Origin: Cutibacterium acnes
Lineage (GTDB): Bacteria > Actinomycetota > Actinomycetes > Propionibacteriales > Propionibacteriaceae
Length of the DNA: 64,000 nucleotides
NCBI RefSeq assembly: GCF_003030305.1
Contig: NZ_CP023676.1
Coordinates: forward strand, 310,001 to 374,000
Direction: 5' to 3'
The notes beneath the pieces are model-generated. The model was not told the origin of the DNA and ran no database searches. It saw nothing but the letters and a program-made list of their open reading frames with translations. Each line of letters begins with the position of its first letter. Position 1 is the first letter of the stretch. Below, piece after piece: positions 44,430 to 57,147 of the stretch. The translations under genes were made by a program, and so were the position numbers.

Positions 44430-46477
44430 CCGCTAATCCCTACGCTGCTCCCACGGACCCGTTGGCCCCTTATAGCGCCGTGCTTGTCGTTTCTTTTGGC
44501 GGTCCGCGTTCCCCTGAAGAGGTCATGCCTTTTCTGAGAAGGGTCTCCCACGGTCGCATTCCTGAAGAACGCTTGGCTGATGTCGCCCGACACTATGACC
44601 GTTTCGGCGGTGTCAGCCCGATTAACGATGCGACGGACGTTTTCGTCAACGCGATTGGGAATGAACTGCGCCGTCACGGAGTACGAGTTCCAGTGCTGTT
44701 AGGGAACCGCAACGGCACCCCCTTCCTTGAGGAAGCGCTGACTGACATGCACGCGCACGGGGTGCGTCGGGTGTTAGCGGTTGTCACCTCTGCCTACGCC
44801 AGTTACTCCGGGTGCCGTCAGTATCGCGAGGAGATCGCGACTGCCCTGGCTCACGCCGGTATCACCGATATGCAGGTCGACAAGGTACCTCCCTTTAACG
44901 AGGCGCCGGGATTCATTCGCGCTAACGCGGAAGCTCTGATGCAGGCGTTTATGCGGATCCCGCCTACTCCTCTTGAGGCTACCCGCGTCGTTTTCGTCAC
45001 TCACTCCATCCCTGACTCTATGCAGGACGCATCTGGCGCTGGGCAGCCGGGGACGGATTACATTTCTCAGCACAAGGCGGTTTGTGAGAGGGTCGCTGGT
45101 CAGGTGCGCCAGGTCTTCGGGAATATGCCGCAGTGGGACTTGGCCTATTGCTCGAGGTCGGGGCGACCCAGCGACCCGTGGCTTGAACCGGACATTATCG
45201 ATCACCTCCGCAGTCTTCCCGAACAGGGCGTGCAATCTGTTGTCGTCGCTCCAATTGGCTTCGTTGCTGACCACATGGAGGTCGTTAATGACCTTGATTA
45301 CGAGGCCGCCGAGGCAGCTAAGGAGTCCGGGCTCGCCTTCACGCGGGCGGCGACCGCTGGTACCCATTCCGCCTTTATCGCTGATCTCGCCGGGCTCATC
45401 TTGTCCCAGGCCGCGGCGGCTCGTGGTGAGGGTGGCAATCTAACGTCGTGGCCGGCTCCTTGCGTCGCCGGTTGTTGCCGACGCTACCCGGACGCTCAGG
45501 ACATTCCAGCCGTCTCCGGTGGTGATGTCGAGTCCGTAGCTGCCGGTGCCGATGTAGTCGATGCTGAACCAGGAGGTGTGGATTTTGTGCCAAGCGGCTC
45601 AGCGAGTGCAGTCGATCGCCCGGGGCCAGAGGCGGTCGAACTGGAGACTCCTCCTTCCCCCTACAACCCGTTGACTAAGGAGACCCCCATGTCTGATCAT
45701 TCGAGTGCTGATTCGGTGATTGAGGGACCACGCGACGACGAAGTTCCCGCCGGCTCCTACACCGCACCGACCGATCCCCGCGATACCCCGGTCATTCCCG
45801 AGGAGGTCAACGCCTCCAGCAAGTGGGCGATGTACTCGGTATTCCGCGTCGCGACCGCGCTTCCTGCCGAGGATGACGAGCGTCGCCGCCTTGTTGAGGG
45901 CTCCGACGAGTGGGCGGGACAGTCCGGTGTCGACACCCGAGGATGGTACGACCTGTCGGGCCTGCGCGCTAACGCCGACCTGCTGGTGTGGTGGGTTAGC
46001 GACGATCCGGCGGTGCTGCAGGATGCCTACCATCGTTTCCGCGCATCTGGGCTGGGGCGCCACCTGGAACCGGTGTGGTCGAACGTAGGAGTTCATCGTC
46101 CTGCGGAGTTCAACAAGTCTCACCTGCCCTCATGCTTTGCCGGCATCGCCCCGAGGCGTTGGGCTGCGTTCTACCCCTTCATTCGCTCCAAGGAGTGGTA
46201 CCTCCTTCCGGCGGCTGATCGTTCCCGCATGCTGCGCGAACACGGCATCGTCGGCGCGGCCAGCTCCGACGTCAAAGCGTCGACGTTGGCGGCATTCGCG
46301 CTCGGGGACTACGAGTGGATTCTCGCGTTGGAGGGTGACGACCTCGCCCGTATTGTCGATGTCATGAAGGACCTTCGTTACGTTGAAGCCCGTCGTTATG
46401 TCGACGTGGATACCCCCTTCTTCACCGGCGAGCGCGTTTCTCCGGTGGTGTGGGCCGACCGTCAGATGAGAGCCTGA
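44426..46477 (+). CDS. hemH-hemQ: Ferrochelatase-HemQ fusion (coproporphyrin ferrochelatase / coproheme decarboxylase)
   Basis: The 683-residue protein joins two consecutive haem enzymes. Residues 10-335 are a ferrochelatase with H193 in VVFVTHSIP and E285 in [10 protein letters not shown]130, C346, C350 and C351 (SGC, then CVAGCC) could hold a [2Fe-2S] cluster. A linker of about 100 residues, Asp/Pro/Ser-rich, leads to a HemQ domain from about 460: [10 protein letters not shown], the catalytic tyrosine region [14 protein letters not shown] at 582-595, and H606 in LREHG as the likely haem ligand. An internal ATG with a GGAGA leader lies at 45690 (residue 422) and could produce HemQ alone. Confidence 0.92.
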
Positions 46478-47181
46478 TGACGTCATTGCGTGGTCTGACT
46501 GACCCAGTGGGGCCAGAATCTCCGCAAACATATTGGGTGCGCCGACTGATGTTGTTGGTTGTCGTGGTCGTCGTCGTGGCGTTGGTAATTGCCGGAATTG
46601 CCAAGCTGGCAGGGGGGTCGAAAGAGTCGGCTGCTCCAGCGGCTTCGTCGTTCACACCGGACCCGTCGTGGACGGACACTGCGTGGGCGTCGGTGACTCC
46701 TTCAGCAAGTTCATCCGCAGTGAGCCCAAGTAGGTCTGCGCCCCGGACGGAATCCCCATCGCCGTCGGCCTTGGCATCGACTCCGTCGGCGTCGTCAACG
46801 ATGTGTGAGGGTTCGCAGCTGTCGGTGAAGGTGACCGGAGATACCAAAAAGCCCCATGTGGGTGACACCGAGACTTTCACCGTAGAGGTGAGTAGCTCAA
46901 CTAGTTGCCACTGGGACACCCAGAAGGTGAAACAGACCCTCACCGTCACGTCTGGGTCGGATCGCATCTGGTCGACCGATGATTGCGGTTCCTGGGGGCC
47001 GAAGGGTGTGCACGAGATCAAGTCCAAGAACCCTTGGACCTACAAGATCTCATGGCCGACGAAGCGTTCTACGGGTAAGTGCAAGCTGTCTCAGGAGTCC
47101 CTAGGTGCGGGGTACTATGTCGCCACTGTAAATCTCGGTGGCGGCCCTAGCGGCCGCTTCGTTATGCGGATGGGTACCTGA
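46477..47181 (+). CDS. Membrane-anchored hypothetical protein
   Basis: The 234-residue protein has one transmembrane helix (about residues 26-46, VVVVVVVALVIAGI), then a 65-residue Ser/Pro/Ala-rich linker. A C-terminal domain with four cysteines (MCEGS, TSCHWD, DDCGSWG, GKCKL) probably forms two disulfides outside the cell. The sequence resembles mycobacterial or propionibacterial MucA-type anchored proteins only in architecture. ATG 46477 overlaps the stop of the HemH-HemQ gene (TGATG). Function unknown. Confidence 0.62.
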   Translation: MTSLRGLTDPVGPESPQTYWVRRLMLLVVVVVVVALVIAGIAKLAGGSKESAAPAASSFTPDPSWTDTAWASVTPSASSSAVSPSRSAPRTESPSPSALASTPSASSTMCEGSQLSVKVTGDTKKPHVGDTETFTVEVSSSTSCHWDTQKVKQTLTVTSGSDRIWSTDDCGSWGPKGVHEIKSKNPWTYKISWPTKRSTGKCKLSQESLGAGYYVATVNLGGGPSGRFVMRMGT

Positions 47182-47216
47182 ACCCTGTCGACACACGTGT
47201 CAATGCATATGCGGAT

Positions 47217-48317
47217 CTAATGATGATGGGTGCGCTGATCGCCTTCAAAGATCGACTCTAACCCTTGGCGAATTTCACGGGCCCGTCTGAGGCCGACCCC
47301 CTTAATATCGCCGAGCTCGGAGGTGGATGCTGACACCAGGCTTTGCAGATCGCTGAAGTGGTCAATAATCCGCTGGATTGTGCGTGACGACAGGTCCGTC
47401 ATGAGTGTCAGCTGTCGATGACCGCGTGCCCGAATGGGGGAATCCAGCGGGTGTTCAGCAGGACCGAGGTTGATGGTCTCGGCCACCATGGTCACATTGA
47501 GCAGATCTTCCCAGGACAGTTTCTGTAATCCTGACAGGGAAAACCCGCCAGGAGCGACGGAATTGGGACGATAGTCATCAGTGAGCAACCGGCCTAGGTC
47601 TTCTACGCCTAGGGACAGTTCGTTGCGTTGTAATTGGACAAGGCGTCCCTCCACACCCAGAGCAGAGACATATCCACGGACCTCGGCATCGATACGACGC
47701 CACATTTCGACCCGCTGGGCGACAGCGGCGACGTCACGCACCTGGACTTGGTCGCGAATCTCTAAGGTGGTGAGGTTCTCGGCCTCGTCGACCAGACGCC
47801 CGCGGTAGCTTGCCAGGGTGGCAAGGGCCTGATTGGCTCGAGCGAGCAACTGTTCAGGCCTCTCGATCAGGTACCGACGGCCGTTAAGGAAGAGCGACAT
47901 CACTGACATCGACGCCGAGACGACTACCACCGGCACACCGGTTTGTTGGGAGAGCCGATCTGCCGTGCGGTGACGGGTACCAGTCTCCAACGTGGGCAGG
48001 CTACCGTCGGGGACGAAGTGGACCGCAGCTGCTTTGATGCGCTCGTGATCACTCGAGACCACTAGCCCACCGTCCATCTTGGATAGCTCGCGCAGAGCCT
48101 GCGGGGTGAGTCTGACGTCAAGGGGGAATCCGCCGGAACAAACCCCGTTGATCTCTGGCCCATCACCGAGCACGATGAGACCACCAGTGCGTCCGTTAAC
48201 GATGCGATCTAGTCCTTCCCGGATGGGCGTGCCAGGGGCCAAGAGGGCCATTAGATGGCGCACCTGTTCCGCCTGCATCTCCCGGGACGTCTCGGGATCG
48301 GGCTGGACGTCGTTCAT
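47217..48317 (-). CDS. disA: DNA integrity scanning protein DisA (diadenylate cyclase)
   Basis: The 366-residue octameric enzyme makes c-di-AMP while scanning DNA. The DAC domain shows DGPEINGVCSGGFPLD near residue 52 and TRHRTADRLSQQTG near residue 114, the DGA- and RHR-type motifs, with proline replacing alanine in the first. A long helical spine follows, and the C-terminus has a helix-hairpin-helix (LGDIKGVGLRRAREI). ATG 48317 is used. radA lies 52 bases upstream on the same strand, the usual arrangement. Confidence 0.93.
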   Translation of the reverse strand: MNDVQPDPETSREMQAEQVRHLMALLAPGTPIREGLDRIVNGRTGGLIVLGDGPEINGVCSGGFPLDVRLTPQALRELSKMDGGLVVSSDHERIKAAAVHFVPDGSLPTLETGTRHRTADRLSQQTGVPVVVVSASMSVMSLFLNGRRYLIERPEQLLARANQALATLASYRGRLVDEAENLTTLEIRDQVQVRDVAAVAQRVEMWRRIDAEVRGYVSALGVEGRLVQLQRNELSLGVEDLGRLLTDDYRPNSVAPGGFSLSGLQKLSWEDLLNVTMVAETINLGPAEHPLDSPIRARGHRQLTLMTDLSSRTIQRIIDHFSDLQSLVSASTSELGDIKGVGLRRAREIRQGLESIFEGDQRTHHH

Positions 48318-48369
48318 GAGTCGACTCTAGTTCGCTGTGCCGCGGTTCTCACCTCAGATGTCCTTACTA

Positions 48370-49767
48370 TCACTGGTTTACTTTCCGCTGTCGGCGCAGG
48401 TTAAGCACCGAAAGAGCTTCGGCCACACTCCCGACTTCGATGACGTGCAACCCGTGCATCGTCGGGATCTTGGTATGTGCCTCCCGAGAGTTGCGTGGCA
48501 CCACTGCCAGGCCGAACCCCAACCGTGCCGCCTCACCCACTCGTCTCTCTAGTCCTGGAACGCGGCGCAAATCTCCCGCCAGACCGACTTCTCCCAGAGC
48601 AACGACTCGGGTCGGGAAATTGGTATCAAGAACTGCGGAGGCGACCGAGACCGCGATCGCTAGGTCAGCTGACGGGTCGGACACCCGGGCGCCACCCACC
48701 GTCGAGACGTAGACGTCTCGGTTGCTCAACGGCAAACCTGCTTTACGTTCCAGCACGGCCAGAATCATGGCCACCCGACCGCCCTCGACCCCATGGGTGA
48801 TGCGACGCGGGTATTTCTCGGAAGCTGACGGAGCTACCAACGCCTGCACCTCTGAGAGTAGGGGACGGCGTCCCTCTATCGTCACCGTCACACAGGTGCC
48901 CGGCTGAGGATCGGCGTTGTCTGAGGTGAATAGGCCAGACGGGTCCGGAACCTCCATGATTCCGGCGTCGGTCATCTCGAAGCAGCCCACCTCGTCGGCT
49001 GGGCCGTAGCGGTTTTTCGTGGCGCGGACCATACGGAATCCGGAATGGCGGTCACCCTCGAAGTTGAGGACGACGTCAACGAGATGTTCCATGGTGCGCG
49101 GGCCAGCGATCGACCCTTCTTTGGTGACATGGCCGACGATGATGACTGCCATCCCGCGTCTCTTCGCCACCCGCACCAGGGCCCCGGTGACCTCCCTAAC
49201 CTGTGAAACGCCGCCGGGGGAGCCGTCAGCCTGGCTGGTGCCAACCGTTTGTACGGAGTCCAACACCATGAGGGAGGGCTCGGTTTGCTCGATATGTCCA
49301 AGCACCGTACCCAGATCGGTCTCAGAAGCTAGGTAGAGTTCGTCGGCTAGCGACTTCGTGCGACCAGCCCGCAGCCTTACCTGGGCAGCCGACTCCTCCC
49401 CAGTGACGTAAAGGGTGCGCCTGCCCGCTTTAGCCCATTTGGCCGCAACGTCGAGCAACAGGGTCGATTTTCCGACTCCTGGCTCTCCGGCGAGCAAAAC
49501 CACGACTCCAGGCACTAGACCACCACCCAGTACCCGGTCGAGTTCGCTGATCCCGGTGAGATGACGATTAGCGGCTTGTTCACTGACTTGACCGATGGGC
49601 ACAGCCTTCGACGTGGGCGTCGATGAGGTGACCTCAGTGAGCTTCGGTGCCCCCTTTTCAACTACCGAACCCCAGGTTTGACACTCGCCGCATCGGCCAA
49701 CCCATTTGGTCGTCGTCCAGCCGCACTCGGTGCATACCCACGTCGGAGTTTGCGTCTTCCTCGCCAT
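48370..49767 (-). CDS. radA: DNA repair protein RadA
   Basis: The 465-residue RecA-like branch-migration protein begins with a C4 zinc finger (WVCTECGWTTTKWVGRCGEC). It has Walker A GEPGVGKS near residue 93, the KNRYG-type motif ATKNRYGPADEVG near 252 and a Lon-like C-terminal domain with NRDVYVSTVGGARVSDPSAD. It is upstream of disA and probably co-transcribed. In other bacteria RadA inhibits or modulates DisA. Confidence 0.94.
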   Translation of the reverse strand: MARKTQTPTWVCTECGWTTTKWVGRCGECQTWGSVVEKGAPKLTEVTSSTPTSKAVPIGQVSEQAANRHLTGISELDRVLGGGLVPGVVVLLAGEPGVGKSTLLLDVAAKWAKAGRRTLYVTGEESAAQVRLRAGRTKSLADELYLASETDLGTVLGHIEQTEPSLMVLDSVQTVGTSQADGSPGGVSQVREVTGALVRVAKRRGMAVIIVGHVTKEGSIAGPRTMEHLVDVVLNFEGDRHSGFRMVRATKNRYGPADEVGCFEMTDAGIMEVPDPSGLFTSDNADPQPGTCVTVTIEGRRPLLSEVQALVAPSASEKYPRRITHGVEGGRVAMILAVLERKAGLPLSNRDVYVSTVGGARVSDPSADLAIAVSVASAVLDTNFPTRVVALGEVGLAGDLRRVPGLERRVGEAARLGFGLAVVPRNSREAHTKIPTMHGLHVIEVGSVAEALSVLNLRRQRKVNQ

Positions 49768-49832
49768 GGCGTTTACCCTGCCAGCAGGAACCGACAGGTT
49801 CGACTACGACGGTGTTCCACGCTGTGTCCCGG

Positions 49833-51479
49833 TCAGCCCACCGGCGGGTAATGCGGCCACCACATGGCATCTTGCACTGCCTGGACGACGTTGCTGGGCT
49901 TTTTGGTGGCAAGGCCCTCCTCGATGGCAGCTTGCACGACCGCCACTGCAACGGTGGCCGAGGAGGCACGTAGGTTCTCCACCGCCGGTAGCAGGGATGA
50001 CCCAGCCGGACGCGGGTCAACTTGGGAGGCCACCGCTTCGGCGGCGGCACGGATCATGCGGGCGCTCACCCGTTCGGCTCCCGAGACGATAACTCCTAGT
50101 CCTAGGCCCGGGTAGAGGAGGGCGTTATTGCCCTGCCCAATCTCGTAACGGGTGCCTTCATAATGGAAGGGCGCTACCGGAATTCCAACGGAAACCAGAG
50201 CTTTCCCCTTTGACCACGCAATAACGTCGGCAGGCATCGCCTCGATCTTCTCAGTCGGATTCGACAGCGGCATGATGATGGGGCGCTCGACTTCTCGGCA
50301 CATTTCCTCGACGACCTGCTGGGTAAAAGCGTCGTGGTCAGTGGAGGTCCCGATGAGGATCGTCGGGTGAATTCGTCGGATCGTCTCGGTAAGACCAATG
50401 TGTCGATTCGTGTGAGCCCAATGACGAGTTTTCTCAACTGGCTTAGCGTAGGGCTCTTGGTAGTCGGGTAGGCCCTTCATATCGTCAGTGACCAGGCCAT
50501 TGCGGTCGACGAGCCAAATCCGATCGACTGCCTCCTGCTGGCTTAACCCGTCACTGATCATGGCTGCGCGGATTTGGTCAGCAATTCCGGTGCCAGCGGT
50601 ACCTGCCCCGTATACGATCAGGCGCTGATCAGCGAAGGATTGCCGGGTCACCTTAAGCCCGGAGATGACGGCTGCCAACACGATGGCTGCTGTGCCTTGC
50701 ATGTCGTCATTAAAGATGCGGTGGTTTGCGGCATTCTGTACCAGAATGCGGCGAGCATTAGAAGCACCGAAGTCCTCGAAATGTAACAGTGCGTGTGGGT
50801 ACAGCTCGCTTGCAACTTCGAGGTACTCGTGGATCAACTCGTCGTAGCGTTCCCCGCGCACCCTGGCGTGACGATTGCCAAGATAAGACGGGTCGTTGAG
50901 CAAATATGCGTTGTCGGTGCCGACGTCCAGATTGACGGCGATAGTGCGTTCCGGCCGAATACCGGCGGCCGCAGTGTAGACGGCGAGCTTGCCGATGGAG
51001 ATATCGGTTCCGTTGACGCCCCAGTCTCCAATTCCCAGGATTTGTTCGGAATCGGAAACGACGAGCAAGTCGACGTCATCAGGCCCCAGCTCGAGAGTCT
51101 CGAAGGAGGGGCGGACGTCCTCGATATGGTCTACTGACAAATAGACCGCCCGGGAGCGTCGGTAGGCGTGGCTCCACTTCTTAATAGCCTCACCGACGGT
51201 GGGATCATAGATTACCGGCAACAGCTCGACGAGGTGATCGACGAGGAGTTTGTAATAGAGGGTCTCGTTACGGTTTTGGAGCTCCTCCAGGAAGACGTAG
51301 CGATCAATATTGCAGCCCAATCCCTGAAGCTGGCGGTAACAGCGTTGGGCCTGTTGCTCCAAGGTTTCGACGGCCGCCGGAAGGCGTCCGATCATGCCGT
51401 GCTCCAACCGTTCAGCTCGGGTAAAGGCCGTCCCCCGATTCGTGATCGGGTTGGTCATGGGCTCAGGTTTTCGTGACAC
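49833..51479 (-). CDS. NAD-dependent malic enzyme
   Basis: The 548-residue enzyme oxidatively decarboxylates malate to pyruvate. The N-terminal malic domain includes NETLYYKLLVDHLVELLPVI and YDPTVGEA. VSDSEQILGIGDWGVNG near residue 140 is the malate-binding region. FNDDMQGTAAIVLAA near residue 248 contains the catalytic/metal residues. RLIVYGAGTAGTGIADQ is the dinucleotide-binding motif, and PIIMPLSNPTEK follows. GTG 51479 has GGGAG 6 bases upstream; ATG 51458 is the alternative. It stands alone between radA and a glyoxalase-like gene. Confidence 0.9.
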   Translation of the reverse strand: MSRKPEPMTNPITNRGTAFTRAERLEHGMIGRLPAAVETLEQQAQRCYRQLQGLGCNIDRYVFLEELQNRNETLYYKLLVDHLVELLPVIYDPTVGEAIKKWSHAYRRSRAVYLSVDHIEDVRPSFETLELGPDDVDLLVVSDSEQILGIGDWGVNGTDISIGKLAVYTAAAGIRPERTIAVNLDVGTDNAYLLNDPSYLGNRHARVRGERYDELIHEYLEVASELYPHALLHFEDFGASNARRILVQNAANHRIFNDDMQGTAAIVLAAVISGLKVTRQSFADQRLIVYGAGTAGTGIADQIRAAMISDGLSQQEAVDRIWLVDRNGLVTDDMKGLPDYQEPYAKPVEKTRHWAHTNRHIGLTETIRRIHPTILIGTSTDHDAFTQQVVEEMCREVERPIIMPLSNPTEKIEAMPADVIAWSKGKALVSVGIPVAPFHYEGTRYEIGQGNNALLYPGLGLGVIVSGAERVSARMIRAAAEAVASQVDPRPAGSSLLPAVENLRASSATVAVAVVQAAIEEGLATKKPSNVVQAVQDAMWWPHYPPVG

Positions 51480-51542
51480 GGCTATCTCCCGGTGGTGGCT
51501 TCTCTTCTCACACTACCGGGAGGATCTGTCAGTGCTGAAACG

Positions 51543-52181
51543 TCAGATGCGAACACATCCGCGTGAGGGGGTGTCGAAGGTTACAGCGTCAATGCCAGGG
51601 TGGCCGTTCGGACTGGCGAAATTGAAGGTGATTCCCTCGACCTCGTCCGGGATCGTCTCCCCCAGCCAATCCTCTACACGCTGACGCGATCCGGACATCT
51701 CGACGGAGGTCAGGGTGACGTTGCCGCTCAGGCTGGAAGGCAACAGTTCGGTCGGAGAAGTCCACTTGATGAAGAAGGGTAACTGCGGGTCTGCCATCAG
51801 GCCCTTAATCCCGATTTGACGCCATTCGAGGTGACGACCGTCGGGGAAAGTACGCTTACCGGGCACCGACTGGCGCTCAAGGCGCTTCTCATAAGGAGCG
51901 AGATCGTCGACGGAGACGGCCCACCCCATCCAGCCGCCGCCCTGCTCTTGGCGTGCACGCACTGCCTGTCCGAAGACCGCTTTTTCTGCGGCTGGGTGAT
52001 CGAGGACCTCCACAATCTCGATGTAACGCGGGCCGGACAGCGGCAAGATGCGATTGCGGGTGCCGAAGCTGGGATGGACTCCGCCGTTGATGAAGGAGGT
52101 TCCCAAGATTTCGCCGAGGCGAGCGGCGTCCTCATCGAGACCTGCGGGGCCAGCGGCGAACATGAGATGGTCGACATGCAT
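51543..52181 (-). CDS. Glyoxalase-like (VOC superfamily) protein
   Basis: The 212-residue protein begins VDHLMFAAGPAGLDEDAARLGE and contains GGVHPSFGTRNRILPL and YIEIVEVLDHP. These are typical of Glyoxalase_3 proteins with paired beta-alpha-beta-beta-beta modules and a possible metal site from His/Glu residues. No substrate can be named. It begins 151 bases from the divergent isomerase-like gene, so the gap may hold two promoters. Confidence 0.78.
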   Translation of the reverse strand: MHVDHLMFAAGPAGLDEDAARLGEILGTSFINGGVHPSFGTRNRILPLSGPRYIEIVEVLDHPAAEKAVFGQAVRARQEQGGGWMGWAVSVDDLAPYEKRLERQSVPGKRTFPDGRHLEWRQIGIKGLMADPQLPFFIKWTSPTELLPSSLSGNVTLTSVEMSGSRQRVEDWLGETIPDEVEGITFNFASPNGHPGIDAVTFDTPSRGCVRI

Positions 52182-52332
52182 GGCAATATTGTCCCCTTTG
52201 TGCTTCCCATGATGAAATCGGCCCTCGGCTGGCTGTCGTAATGGGGTCTAGCATCACGATTCATCGTGACGTGAGCGCAGCGCATCCGGTGCCTCCGTCA
52301 CGGTATCGGTTTGGGCACGGTAGGTTGAGCAT

Positions 52333-53220
52333 GTGCCTGACTGTTTCGGACTTTCTGAAACGACGACCACGTCTGCCTCAGTCGCCCCCCGTGTGACGTT
52401 GTCGACGACCTCGGTCTACCCTGAGTCGACCGCCGACGCTTTCGCTCGCGCTAAGGCTATCGGTTATGACGGAGTCGAGTTGATGGTCGGTATCGATCCA
52501 GTCGCCGCAGACGTTGACCGGATCGTCGATTTGTCGGCTGAGTATGGCGTCACAGTGTCGTCGATCCATGCGCCGTGTCTGCTCGTTACGCCAAATGTGT
52601 GGGGTAGTGACCCGTGGGGCAAGTTGGATAACGCCGCCGAAGCTGCTGGACGGCTCGGCTCCAAGCTCATTGTCGTTCACCCTCCCTTCCGCTGGCAGCG
52701 TGACTATGCGGGTAGATTTGAAGAAGGTATTGCCAAATTCAACGAGAAGTACTTCCCGCTCGTCTTTGCCGTAGAAAACATGTATCCGTGGCGTACTCCA
52801 GCGGGTCGCTTTGCTGCTTATTCGCCGGGGTTTGACCCCACAAACCTCAGTTACGACCACCTCGTCTTGGACCTCTCTCACGCCGCAACCGCCCAGATGA
52901 ACTCTCGTACCCTGGTTGATCTGTGGGGTTCACGATTGCGTCACATCCACCTGACGGACGGCTCTGGTACCTTTAAGGACGAGCATCTTTTACCCGGCCA
53001 GGGAAACCAGCATGCCTGGGAGGTCATCGAGCGAGCGGTAACGGGTGGATTTGACGGGGACATTGTGTTAGAGGTCAACACTCGTAAGTTCTCTGGCGAG
53101 GGTGCGGGCCAAGGTGCTCGCTTCGAAGCATTGTCTGAAACTCTGACGCAGACCAGGTTGGCGATTGATCGTGGCATCTTTGCTCGCCGATCTGGCCAGG
53201 CGTGGGAAGGGGCCCGGTAG
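52333..53220 (+). CDS. Sugar phosphate isomerase/epimerase-like TIM barrel (AP endonuclease 2 family)
   Basis: The 295-residue protein has an Xyl_Isomerase-like barrel: TSVYPESTADAFARAKAIGYDGVELMVG near residues 30-57 (quoted core AKAIGYDGVELM), SSIHAPCLLVTP near 75, KLIVVHPPFRW near 112, FAVENMYPW near 145 and LRHIHLTDGSG near 202 with metal-type histidines. A substrate is not identifiable. GTG 52333 is the earliest start; a start some 20 codons later would also keep the barrel. Its stop overlaps the proline dehydrogenase start. Confidence 0.75.
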   Translation: MPDCFGLSETTTTSASVAPRVTLSTTSVYPESTADAFARAKAIGYDGVELMVGIDPVAADVDRIVDLSAEYGVTVSSIHAPCLLVTPNVWGSDPWGKLDNAAEAAGRLGSKLIVVHPPFRWQRDYAGRFEEGIAKFNEKYFPLVFAVENMYPWRTPAGRFAAYSPGFDPTNLSYDHLVLDLSHAATAQMNSRTLVDLWGSRLRHIHLTDGSGTFKDEHLLPGQGNQHAWEVIERAVTGGFDGDIVLEVNTRKFSGEGAGQGARFEALSETLTQTRLAIDRGIFARRSGQAWEGAR

Positions 53221-54178
53221 TGACGGAGAGTCGACATGATTTCCGGGGCAGAGCTCTGCTGGCATCGGGTCGACGTCTTGCGATGCGATTGGCGATGGAC
53301 CCCACGATCGCTCACAAGGTGTCCCGATCTCGAATCGCTCGTGAGATTGCTGTGACGTACGTTGCGGGGGAAGACGTCGCATCGGCGGTCGATAAGGCTG
53401 CTGATCAGGTGTCTAAGGGCCTAGACGTCAGCCTGCACCCCCTTGATCCCGATCCCGCTGACCTAGCCCAGGCCCGACGAGCAATGGTCAGGCTGTGCGG
53501 GGTTATCGAGAGACTCGGCGCTGATCCGTCCTTTAATGGTCATGCTGAAGTGTCGATTAGCTTGGCGGCTCTGGGGCTGAAAGTCAGCGACGATCTGGCC
53601 CGGGACCACGCCCGACAGGTCTGCCAGGTTGCTCGCGACAACCACGTTGCTGTGACCGTTGACGACGAAGGCCCCGACATCCATGACCGCTCGCATCGCA
53701 TTGTGATGGATCTGCTGAGCGAATACGAAAACACCGGCATCGTCATCCAGGCTGCACGCCACGATTCCCTCATGCAGGTTCGAGAACTGGCTGCTCCGGG
53801 ACGCCGCATCAGGCTGTGCAAAGGCTCGTACACCGGCCCTCGTTCCGTTACTTTGATCCGTCCACACGACGTCGATCTGAGAATGGCGGCTTGTCTGCGC
53901 GCTCTCATGACCGGTCCTTCGACGGTGATGTTAGCCAGCCATGATCCCGTCTTTGTGGCGCTCGGTGAGCAACTTATGGCAAGTCTGGATCGTCAGCTGG
54001 AGTTCCAAATGCTGCAAGGAATCCGTCCCTTAGAGCAGCGGAGACTGGTGGACATTGGCCATCGGATGAGGGTTTATCTGCCCTATGGCCATGACTGGTA
54101 CCGGTACTGCACTCGACGAATCGTCGAGAGGCCGGGCAATATTTGGCTGTTTGGGCGATCGCTGGTGGAGAGGCGTTG

Positions 54179-54179
<1 letters not shown>
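53220..54179 (+). CDS. Proline dehydrogenase
   Basis: The 319-residue FAD enzyme oxidises proline to pyrroline-5-carboxylate. The diagnostic C-terminal block is visible: FQMLQGIRPLEQRRL, then RMRVYLPYGHDWYRYCTRRI and ERPGNIWLFGRS. Earlier segments VTVDDEGPDIHDR and IRLCKGSYTGPRS supply the flavin and substrate regions. GTG 53220 overlaps the preceding TAG, with GGAAGGGG 7 bases upstream. No pyrroline-5-carboxylate dehydrogenase is adjacent, but proC follows 1.9 kb later. Confidence 0.87.
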
Positions 54180-56891
<2,712 letters not shown>

Positions 56892-56909
56892 TGAGTTGGT
56901 GCGGCGATT

Positions 56910-56939
56910 TTGGATCCCATGGTCGACACAGCGTAGAGT
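56910..56939 (+). promoter_or_regulatory. Probable promoter upstream of the bS22 gene
   Basis: TTGGAT at 56910-56915 and TAGAGT at 56934-56939 are separated by 18 bases and lie about 88 bases before the bS22 start. This suits a housekeeping promoter with a leader of roughly 80 bases. Confidence 0.4.
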
Positions 56940-57026
56940 ACCCCTCTGTCCGCCTTGTCGGTGGGCCAAGAACTTCGCACCTACCTGGGTGCACCAAGCT
57001 TTCAGTTTCAACGAAAGAGGTTGACC

Positions 57027-57128
57027 GTGGGATCCGTGATCAAAAAGCGTCGCAAGCGCATGGCGAAGAAGAAGCACCGCAAGTTGCTCAAGAAGACGCG
57101 CATCCAGCGTCGTCGCGCCGGCAAGTGA
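57027..57128 (+). CDS. Small ribosomal subunit protein bS22 (AURKAIP1/COX24 domain)
   Basis: This 33-residue, strongly basic protein ([20 protein letters not shown] and a further [12 protein letters not shown]) matches the small protein found in mycobacterial 30S subunits and conserved throughout actinobacteria. It binds rRNA near the decoding centre. GTG 57027 is preceded by AAAGAGG with 6-base spacing. It is too short for standard gene calling and is easily missed. The glutaredoxin-like gene begins 20 bases later. Confidence 0.93.
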   Translation: MGSVIKKRRKRMAKKKHRKLLKKTRIQRRRAGK

Positions 57129-57147
57129 CACTTCGGGCGGTTGTGAC

